Assembly (NCBI GenBank): GCA_949358305.1
Contig: OX442317.1
Coordinates: 2,980,186-3,044,185 of the forward strand
Origin: Strigamia acuminata
Lineage: Eukaryota; Arthropoda; Chilopoda; Geophilomorpha; Linotaeniidae
Direction: 5' to 3'
DNA length: 64,000 nt
Shown: one piece after another, positions 56,009 to 64,000 of the stretch
Numbering within the stretch: position 1 is the first letter of the stretch
How the letters are laid out: every line of letters starts with the position of its first letter
Program-made: the position numbers and the translations under genes
Notes under the pieces: generated by a model
Database searches by the model: none
What the model was told of the DNA's origin: nothing
Seen by the model: only the letters and a program-made list of their open reading frames with translations

Positions 56009-58240
56009 TCAAGGTTGTTGATACAGCACTACTACATATGTCAAGATAGTTCCAATGACCTGAAACAAAGAAAATAGGTTTTGGGTCATATAATTAAAGA
56101 GAGGAAAAAAATCTTTGGTTCAGCTGTGACTAGAAAATATTTTGCAAAATTTTTGGTCGACGGGAAAATATTTTTTAGAATTTCTGTTGTCGATAAAAAA
56201 ATGTTTGGAGCCATATTGGAAATAGCTGTACTGAAGGTTAGTTTCTTGTTTCTTACAGACAGAATGCTTGTTCTGCTCATAACGAATATTCCATTGACGT
56301 CGATTCCCAAGCCTCCAAGAGCAAGTTCTTGCATGAAAAGCATTTGACGTAACTGTGGTTTGAGTTGACGATAAATGGGTTTGGCTCGTCGCTGCGGTTT
56401 CTGCAAAATATATCGGATATCACTTGGGCGCGACACGTCATAAAAGTTTAAATTTCAGCTCACTTGATGTAGAAATTCGTCGCAGGAATGTCTGACCAAC
56501 GCGTTGATGGATTGTGCGGTTTGTCCAGCCTAACGATACAAATTTGAAACGAACCTCCAACTATACTCAAAACCACCCCAACGTTGATCTATTTCACTGG
56601 TGTAGTGGCACAAAAAAGTAGTCCAAAACACCGGAATTGTAATCGAACTCCAGACATTGTGCTTGATTACCAACATTTACCATGTTTACATGTTACCAGT
56701 TATCTAGATAAGTAAAAATGCGAATTTTTACTTATCTAGAAAACTGCATGTGTTTACAAAGAATCAGTTTTCCAAATAATGTGACGTCATATGACGTATT
56801 TAACTCTCTGTTAAACTTGCGCATTAATAATCCACAATGCACTGTGCACAAACAATATGTCTTCCCGCCAACCTGGGAAAATATTGTTTTGTTTTGTTGG
56901 TGTTTCCCATCTAACAATATTCATTCTAACATTGCGAGCACTGCGCTCGCTCCATTTTGCCGCCATGTTTTTAAACAGTTGCATTACAGCGTTGTTGTGA
57001 CGTCAGCTTATCTAGATAAGCAATGAGTGGGTGTTTACATTGCAAATGGCAATGCGCAAAACACCCAAAATCTACCTCAAACAAGTGGATTTTAGTTTTC
57101 TAGATAAGTTTGACTTTTCTGGAAAACTGATTTGTTTACATGATCAGTTTTCTAGAAAAGTAAAATTCGCATTTTCACTTATCTAGATAAGTGAGTACAT
57201 GTAAACATGGTAATTGTCAAAGGTGATGCTTTGACACAGAACTACTTTTCCGCGTATTAAAACACAGTACACAGTTAGGCGTAAACCGGCTGAAATAGAT
57301 CAACGTTGGAGTGGTTTTGAGTACACTTAGTAATTCTACTCACCTGGGTGTATATTTCACCTCCGAATATAAACACCAAAAAGAGAATATACGCTTCGTG
57401 AACTGCGTGCGGAAGAAACGAATTTGTTATTTGGAATTCGGATTGCAACGCTCGAAAACAAAAACAGACGGAAGTCACATCTCCGGCGACCCACAGCGCC
57501 AAAATGGGCGAAAAGCCACGACTCACTCGGTCGGTCCAACCGGACAGTTGGTCGTATTCTTTGTGCAGATTTGTCAGGGTCGTGGACAACGTTTGCGAGC
57601 CCTGAATCCGCATTTGCCTCGCACGGTGTTTCAACGATTTGAAGTGAAGAGTCATCACGTAACTCACGAACACAAACAAGAGCTTGCAAGAGTTTTTGAA
57701 CATGTAGGACGTTACGACCCATACGGCAAGTTGTGCCAGGACGACGTAGGAGCCGACGGTCGAAGTATTGTTTGCCAAGTCTTTATTTAGGCTGTCCACT
57801 GAGGAGTAGATGTGCACCGATAATATGAAACAGATGGAGCCGAATTCGAATAGAATAAGGGCGATCAGGAGTTTGAAAGTTCGTTTGGTGTTTTCCGGCT
57901 GGAGATGGGACAGAATTGATGAGAAAAATGGCGAGAGTTGTTTCTGTCTCTTGTGGAGGAAGTAGAGACATGTTGTTGACTGGATGACTGTTATTGGTGT
58001 GGTTATAAACTTGGATATGGAGCTGACTGATGAGTTGGTGATCATATCTTTGGTATCCCAAGTTAAGCTGTAAGAATTTGCGGCTATTTGGACGATTGCG
58101 AACACGATTATGTGGAATTTGCTGTATTGTGCGCGTGGTGTTGCGTCGGGTTTGCTGAGCACTGTTATTCCCGGGATGAAAAACATGTAGGTCCAGAGTG
58201 AGTGGATTCTCGTGCTGCAGTTGGAGGGAACGTCTTTCAT
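56009..58240 (-). CDS. gustatory receptor 1
   Basis: Seven-pass insect chemoreceptor (ligand-gated cation channel family) of the taste neuron plasma membrane. Exons 58240-57344, 56529-56464, 56400-56257, 56059-56009 (385 aa, usual for the family). The start was chosen at MKDVPSNCSTRI, the position shared by all three copies; an upstream ATG at 58261 is possible. Exon 1 holds six membrane segments, from SLWTYMFFIPGITVLS to AYILFLVFIFGGEIYTQ. The C-terminal exons encode AGQTAQSINALVRHSCDEFL, then LRQMLFMQELALGGLGIDVN, and finally VIGTILTYVVVLYQQP, the TYhhhhhQ signature. Nested miniature elements enlarge intron 1. Ligand unknown. Confidence 0.9.
56564..57331. mobile_element. outer miniature element in receptor 1 intron 1
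   Basis: Arms TACTCAAAACCACCCCAACG (from 56564) and CGTTGGAGTGGTTTTGAGTA (to about 57331), continuing as TTGATCTATTTC / GAAATAGATCAA. Same family as 41838-42001. The corresponding intron of receptor 2 lacks it (GAACCTCGAACTACTGTAGT). It is split by the inner element at 56680-57210. Exact outer junctions are uncertain by a few bases. Confidence 0.75.
56680..57210. mobile_element. inner nested miniature element
   Basis: 531 bp, TA on both sides (56678-56679, 57211-57212), ends CCATGTTTACATG and CATGTAAACATGG. Repeated TTATCTAGATAAGT palindromes lie next to both ends and in the interior. It interrupts the outer element and is therefore younger. Confidence 0.85.
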
Positions 58241-58998
58241 GACTCCAATTTGGAATAACATTAGACAAAAAATTAATTAATTAATTAATTAATAGAAACT
58301 TGTGTTGTTTTAAAGGGAATTGTCGAGTGTTTTACTATTTTTGGGGGGCCGCTTGTAAAAATATGTTTTAATAATTGGGATTGATAAAGTGTGGCACCAG
58401 AAAAAGTGAATGTAAGGTGAGAATAGAAACAATATACCTTACTAGTATGTGTGTTCTTGGGTCCAGGCCGGTGAGAAAGCATTCTGTTTTGTTTCCATTT
58501 GTAACAGGGCAGTCAAATGAATGTTTTCCTCTTAGAGCATTTGGTGTGGCTACTACGTCTGGGGAACACTAGGTGTGTTAATTAGCGTTCACATGGTAAT
58601 TTTCACACTTTAGTTAATGACAAAGTTTTTGTCACGAGGCTAAAAGGTCCAAGTTAGCAAAATATCAAAGGTTAAGCAATCTGATTAAAACTGACCTGCA
58701 GTTACGCCTAATTTAATACATTTAAGTGAAAAGATCAAATATACCGAGATCTTTTTACACACTACTTTGATTGAACACGGTTGAAAAAATTGCCTTTTTA
58801 AAATTATATACAAAATTTAACGGATAATATTTCCATTGACTGTGATTATTTATGTTGGGAAATAAATTTGACACGATACGATTGGTGTTGTTGAAATGTT
58901 ACAAGTGATTTTATTTAATGAAAACACTCATTGCTGATTGTATTTCTCAACACTAGATGGCACGTTGTGAGAAAAAAATGGCAAAATACTCGACTTGG
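58241..58998. promoter_or_regulatory. gap between receptors 1 and 2
   Basis: Upstream region of receptor 1. It opens with an AATT microsatellite (58270-58291). Parts (near 58490-58640, AGGGCAGTCAAATGAATG and following) match the region upstream of receptor 2 near 61080-61210, so the flanks were duplicated with the genes. No other gene seen. Confidence 0.5.
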
Positions 58999-60486
58999 TC
59001 AAGGGGCCTGATAGAGTATCACAACATACGTCAATATTGTTCCAATGACCTAAAACAGAGAAAATAGGTTTTTTGATACCCAATGATAGGAGTAGTAGAC
59101 ATTAGGAGTTTTTACAGAATATGGGTCCACAACCGAATTTGTGATGTTTCACCGAAAGTATTTCACTCAATATGTGCGTCCGAATCAATTTTATTTATTT
59201 TTGCTGACTCGGGACATCGGGATCCGTAAGAATGCGTAGTGGGTCCATATTCTGTAATTTACCTCTGTAGGTCTTACAGTTAAAATGCTCGTTCTGCTCA
59301 TAACGAATATTCCATTGACATCGACGCCTACGCCTCCCAGAGCGTGTTCTTGCATGAAAAGCATCTGACGTAACTGCGGTTTGAGTTGACGATGAAAGCA
59401 CGTGCATCGTTGTTGATGTTTCTGCAAAATGCATCGGATAAAATTTGATGCAACACTTAATCTGAGTGAAATTTCAGCTTACCTGATGCAGAAATTTGTC
59501 GCAGGAATGTCTGACTAACGCGTTGATGGATTGTGCGGTTTTTCCAGCCTAATGATACGATACAAATTTGAAACGAACCTCGAACTACTGTAGTGAATTC
59601 CACTCACCTGTACGTATATTTCACCTCCGAATTTAAACATAAAAATTAGCATACACGTATCGTGAATTGCGTACGGAAGAAACGAATTCGTTATTCGGAA
59701 CTCCGACTGCAACGCTCGAAAACAAAAGCAGACAGAAGCGACATCGCCGGCGACCCACAGCGCCAAAATGGGCGAAAAGCCACGACTCACTCGGTCGGTC
59801 CAACCCGACAGTTGGTCGTATTCCTTGTGCAGATTTGTCAGGGTCGTGGACAACGTTTGCGAGCCCTGCATCCGCATTTGCCTCGCACGGTATTTCAACG
59901 ATTTGAAGTGAAGAGTCATCACGTAACTCACGAATACAAACAAGAGCTTGCACGTGTTGTTGAAGACGTAGGACGTCACGATCCACACGGCAAATTGCGC
60001 CGCATCGACATAGCGCAATGTGTAGTTTGCATTTGGGTTGCAAACAGTGACATACATGTCGACCGATAGGATGAAACACGTGGCGCAGAATTCGAATAGG
60101 AGAAGGAAAATGAGGAGCTTGAAAGTTCGTTTGGTGTTTCCCGGCTGGAGATGGGTCAGAATTGATGAGAAAAATGGCGAGAGTTGTTTCTGTCTCTTGT
60201 GGAGGTAGTAGAGACATGTTGTTGACTGGATGACTGTTATTGGTGTGGTTAGAAACTTGGATAAAGTGCTGACTGATGGCTTGGTGATCATATCTTTGGT
60301 ATCCCAAGTTAAGCTGTAAGAATTTGCGGCTATTTGGACGATTGCGAACACGATTATGTGGAATTTGCTGTATTGTGTGGGTGGTGTTGCGTCGGGTTTG
60401 CTGAGGATTGTTATACCGGGGATGAAAAAGATGTAGGTCCAGAGTGAGCGGATCCTCGTGCTGCAGTTGGTGGAAAAATCTTTCAT
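58999..60486 (-). CDS. gustatory receptor 2
   Basis: Exons 60486-59608, 59548-59483, 59421-59278, 59049-58999 (379 aa). The three C-terminal exons have exactly the same lengths as in receptors 1 and 3 (66, 144, 51). The N terminus MKDFSTNCSTRIRSLWTYIF and the segment LYYLHKRQKQLSPFFSSIL are very close to receptor 1, so these two are the most recent duplicates. It ends VIGTILTYVVILYQAP. The frame extends upstream to an ATG at 60609, but the extra residues have no counterpart in the other two. Intron 1 is short (59 bp), the unexpanded form. Confidence 0.9.
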
Positions 60487-61464
60487 GACTGCAATTTGGA
60501 AGAACATTAGGCAAGTTTGACTCGTGGCTGGGCAGAAGTAAAATTTTTTAGCACTGAACCATTCGATTGAGGTGGAAATAATGAGAAATACCTGTGACGA
60601 CGACTGCATCTAGTGAGCGGATAGAATGATGGGTGATTGGCCACTTGTTATTGGGTTTGAGAATTGTGAGTCTCCTCCCAGCACTCGGATGCATTGCATG
60701 TTGCAGTTGTACTACGAAACATTGATTGGTATTCACAAACGTTGATGGGGAGGTGATATCCCAGCAGCACTCGGTGTTTCATTGAGCGCTTTGCAGAATT
60801 AATCCTGAACTAGTTGTCTTTTTTGAAATAGAAACTCGTGTTATTTTTAAATGAATTATCGGGTGTGCGACTATTTTGGGAGTGCTAGTAAAAATAAGTT
60901 TTTAAAAAAATGAGGCGGTGTTAATCGAAATACTAAAATATGGCCCAGGAAATGCCTAGAAGGTCATAGGATGGAAATAAAAGTTGAAAGAAAATGCTGG
61001 CAATCTGTAAAGTTAGATGTTCAATGTTTGTAGGGAAATGGACTCACCTTATGTGTATGTTTTGTTTTGTTTCCACCTGTAGCAGGGAAGCAAAATGAAT
61101 GCTTTTCTCTTAAAGCATTTGGTGCGGTCAAAGCGTCTGGGGAATGCGAGCTGTGTTAATTAATATTTACGTGGTAATTTTACACGTTGGTTAATGACAA
61201 AGTTTTTGATAGGAAGCTAAAAGGTCGAAATTAAGAAAATATCTAAGGTCAGGAAAGTCGATTAAAACTGACTGGTGGTTTCTAATTTATGTGAAAAATC
61301 TTTTTTCCTGTAAAATTATCTGGAAAATCTTCTTTATTTTATTTTATTTTATTTATTTATTTATTTATTTATTTTGATATAAAGTGCTGGTTTGTATTTT
61401 CAACACTAGATGGCACACAGTGAGTAAAAATAGCAAAATATATAAATTCGTTGTGGAAGGGTGG
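60487..61464. promoter_or_regulatory. gap between receptors 2 and 3
   Basis: Upstream region of receptor 2, with duplicated flanking sequence shared with 58490-58640, a TTTTATTTA microsatellite at about 61330-61375, and no further gene. TATA-like sequence was not convincing. Confidence 0.45.
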
Positions 61465-63412
61465 TCAAGGTGCCTGGCAGATTACCACAACGTACGTTAA
61501 TATTGTTCCGACGACCTACAACGAAGGAAATGGGTTTGTGGATATCCAAAATGACAGGAATAGTAGCAATCGGAATTTTTACAGAATATGAATCCACAGC
61601 GCATTTTAGTAGCAGCATATTGTCACGCGGCTGAGTCGCGCCGTTTACCGACCGTCTCTCCCGTGTGTTGTTTACCTTCGTGGTGTCAATAACAGTCACC
61701 AGATGCTGCCTTAAGCAGTGACATAATGGGCAGATCAACTACTGTTAGAATGGGGGGTTGTCTTACTATAAAAGAGCTGTTAAGACAGATTTTATTCAGT
61801 TCTCCTATAAAGCATCAATGTTCGACCTAGGACGATTAACTACAGGATTTCCCATCTGCCATTTTTTCTGCAACTAAATTGTCCCACAGACAAATGAAGT
61901 TGACGCCATCCATTGTTGCAATGCTAAAACTTTTTGATATTAACAGTCATCAAAGAACAATGCTGCCGCCATTTGCCTGCAACATGACGTCATTTTGTGT
62001 CTTTTTAGTCGTGCATGGATCACAAAACACAATCACTCGACTAAATTGCTTCGCAGTCTAACAATTAAATTATGCTAGATAGGAAGTCCTGTAGATAATA
62101 GTCCTAGGTTTGACCAAAGATGCATCTGGCAATATTTGCATTAGTAAGAATGCGCATTAGGCCTATATTCTATAATTTACTCTTGTTCGTCTTACAGTTA
62201 AAACGCTTGTTCCGCTCAATATGAATATTCCATTGACATCGATTCCTACGGCTCCCATAGCGAGTTCTTGCATGAAAAGCACCTGACATAACTGCGGTTC
62301 GATTTGACGATAAAAGCCCTTGCATCGTTGTTGCGGTTTCTGCAAAATGTATCGGATAAATATCGGTGCAACACTTTTAAGTGGAATCTCAGCTCACTTG
62401 ATGCGGATATTTGCCGCAAGAATGTCTGACTAACCCGTTGATGGATTGTGCAGCTCTTCCAGCCTAACATTAGACGGCTGAAATCAACCCCGACTACTAC
62501 TCACCTACTACTACTCACCTGGGTGTGTATGTCGCCTCCAAATTTCAACATCAAAATCAACACGCAAATGTCGTTGACTGTGTAAGGGAGAAAGAAATAC
62601 GTTTCTCTGAACTCCGATTGCAACGCTCGACTTGTAAAACAGACAGAAGCGACATCTCCGGCGACCCACAGCGCCAAAATGGGCGAAAAACCACGACTAA
62701 CCAGGTCGGTCCAACTCGACAATTGGTCGTATTCCACGTGCAGATTTGCCAGGGTCGTGGACAACATTTGCGGGCCCTGCATCAGCATTTGCCTCGCACG
62801 GTAATTTAAAGATTTGAAGTGAAGAGCCATCACGTAACTCACGAATACAAACAAGAGCTTGCCCGTGTTGTTGAACATGTAGGACATTGTGATCCATACG
62901 ACTACTTGTGTCGGTCCGACGTAGGAGCCGATGTTCGATGTATTGTTTGTAAAAATTGAACTTGGGCTGCCCACTGAGTAGTGCAAGTCCACCGATAGGA
63001 TGAGGCAGGTGGCGCCGAATTCAAATAGAAGAAGGAAGATCAGGAGCTTGAAAGTTGGTTTGGTGTTTTCCGGCTGGAGATGGGCCAGAATGGATGATAG
63101 GAATTGTGGGAGTTGGTGCCGCTTCTTGTGGAGAAAGTAGAGACATGATGTTGACTGGATGACTGTTATTGGTGTGGTTAGAGACTTGGAAATTGTGCTG
63201 ATTGATGGGTTTTGGATCATCTCTCCAGTACCCCCGTAAATGCTGAGGATATTTGTAGATATTTGGATGATTGCAAACACTATTACGTGGAGTTTGCTGT
63301 ATTCAGTTGGTTTTTCATTGGGTTTGCTGAGAATCGTTATTCCAGGTATGAAAAACATTAAGTTCCAGAGTGAGCGGATTCGTGTTTTGTTGTTGGAAGA
63401 AACGTTTTCCAT
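61465..63412 (-). CDS. gustatory receptor 3
   Basis: Exons 63412-62519, 62463-62398, 62339-62196, 61515-61465 (384 aa). Start MENVSSNNKTRIRSLWNLMF matches the other receptors; the frame remains open upstream to 63448. More diverged than the first two (LHKKRHQLPQFLSSIL, VWITMSYMFNNTGKLLF). The C terminus is VVGTILTYVVVICQAP. The exon 1 donor is duplicated: GGTGAGTAG occurs twice, 15 bases apart, on the minus strand. Intron 3 is about 680 bp against about 200 bp in receptors 1 and 2, which implies an insertion at roughly 61590-62100 that I could not classify. Confidence 0.9.
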
Positions 63413-64000
63413 GACTGTAATATTAAATATAAATAATATTAGAGTCAAAGCTAAAGTTTGGTTTTCGAATTAGCCAAGCCTGGCTACCACACGTTGCTAG
63501 CTGTGGTCGGTCAAATCGGCTTTCTTTTAATATGCTTCTGCACATGTGCAGAATCTTATTTCTCCAGGTGCAATCGCATTTTTCCTGGCCTCAGCACATG
63601 TTTTAATGTGCTTAAACCAGAAAAAATGCGATTGCACCTGGAAAATTAAGGTTGTGCACATGCGCAGAATCGTTTCAATATACTGCCTAGTGCTAAAAAG
63701 TGGCAAAACAGTGTACGGCGCTCACGTAATGGTGTTTTATGTTGTAAATATTATTTTTATTATTAGTTTAACTTATTCCTAATCGAAATAATATTAGAAC
63801 TTAGTTATTAAAAATTTAGAAAAAATATTTTTGGAGGAATTGAAGCTGGTCCCCTAAATTAATTTTCAGGAAAAAAAGAGTTACAGCTATTTTACTACTT
63901 TTTTTTTTATTTTTCTGACCCACCATGGCTATGGGAAGGTTAATTGCTCGCGTAAATTGATATCGTGCTAAGGGAATTGGCGTTGAAGTGGATTGGATTT
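63413..64000. repeat. upstream region of receptor 3 with dispersed repeat, copy 2
   Basis: From about 63495 to 63945 this matches the repeat at 51080-51480 (CTGCACATGTGCAGA, CCAGGTGCAATCGCATTTTT, GACCCACCATGGCTATGG). An inverted piece of the CAGGTGCAATCGCATTTTT segment follows at 63625-63643. No gene recognised to the window end. Confidence 0.65.

Noticed and set aside
61600-61840. Possible solo LTR (TATAAAAGAGC and nearby) in receptor 3 intron 3
   Set aside because: I could not find matching TG...CA ends or a target duplication, so it is only noted as an unclassified insertion.
57311-62809. Plus-strand frames of 94-159 codons opposite the gustatory receptors
   Set aside because: Antisense shadows of receptor exon 1; they run across the receptor coding sequence and have no family resemblance.

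Overview
The window looks like a piece of an AT-rich arthropod nuclear genome, most likely an insect. Genes have many exons and mostly 45-70 bp introns with GT-AG ends. The gene set is metazoan (VPS45, SMC5, a matrix metalloproteinase, EDC3, isovaleryl-CoA dehydrogenase), and three receptors end in the insect gustatory-receptor pattern TYVV(V/I)xxQ. No bacterial features (operons, ribosome binding sites, CRISPR) are present. Exon models were built by hand from splice signals, phase and family resemblance.

Layout. 1-309: 5' end of VPS45 (-), head to head with SMC5 (687-6078, +, 22 exons). 6348-8490: secreted matrix metalloproteinase (-). 9036-11170: mRNA decapping factor EDC3 (+). 11421-13302: mitochondrial isovaleryl-CoA dehydrogenase (+). 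13495-18146: two small four-pass membrane protein genes (-) with rearranged duplicated flanks between them. 18340-20004: type II membrane protein with a C-type-lectin-like region (+).

20400-55550: a tandem array of nine acid (lysosomal/gastric-type) lipase genes, all on the minus strand, each with nine exons, mostly about 409 codons, at roughly 2.6-4 kb spacing. A broken tenth fragment lies at the right edge. Seven copies look open in the parts checked; the third and ninth each carry a one-base deletion in a homopolymer. Because the copies are so similar, they serve as empty-site controls for each other. They expose many mobile-element insertions: a 1.67 kb Tc1 element with an intact transposase reading frame, a TTAA-flanked piggyBac-like element, a hAT-like element with an 8 bp target duplication, and several TA-flanked miniature and foldback elements. 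The array has also multiplied a two-exon fragment of an unidentified plus-strand gene.

56009-63412: three gustatory receptor genes in tandem (-), each with four coding exons of conserved sizes. One has a nested pair of miniature elements in its first intron. The right end is dispersed repeat.

Functional reading: the left third is housekeeping and tissue-remodelling genes with no obvious shared pathway. The right two thirds are two expanding environmental gene families (digestive lipases, taste receptors) in a repeat-rich setting. I found no novel multi-gene system. The most informative material is the lipase array as a record of duplication, gene-fragment capture and transposition.
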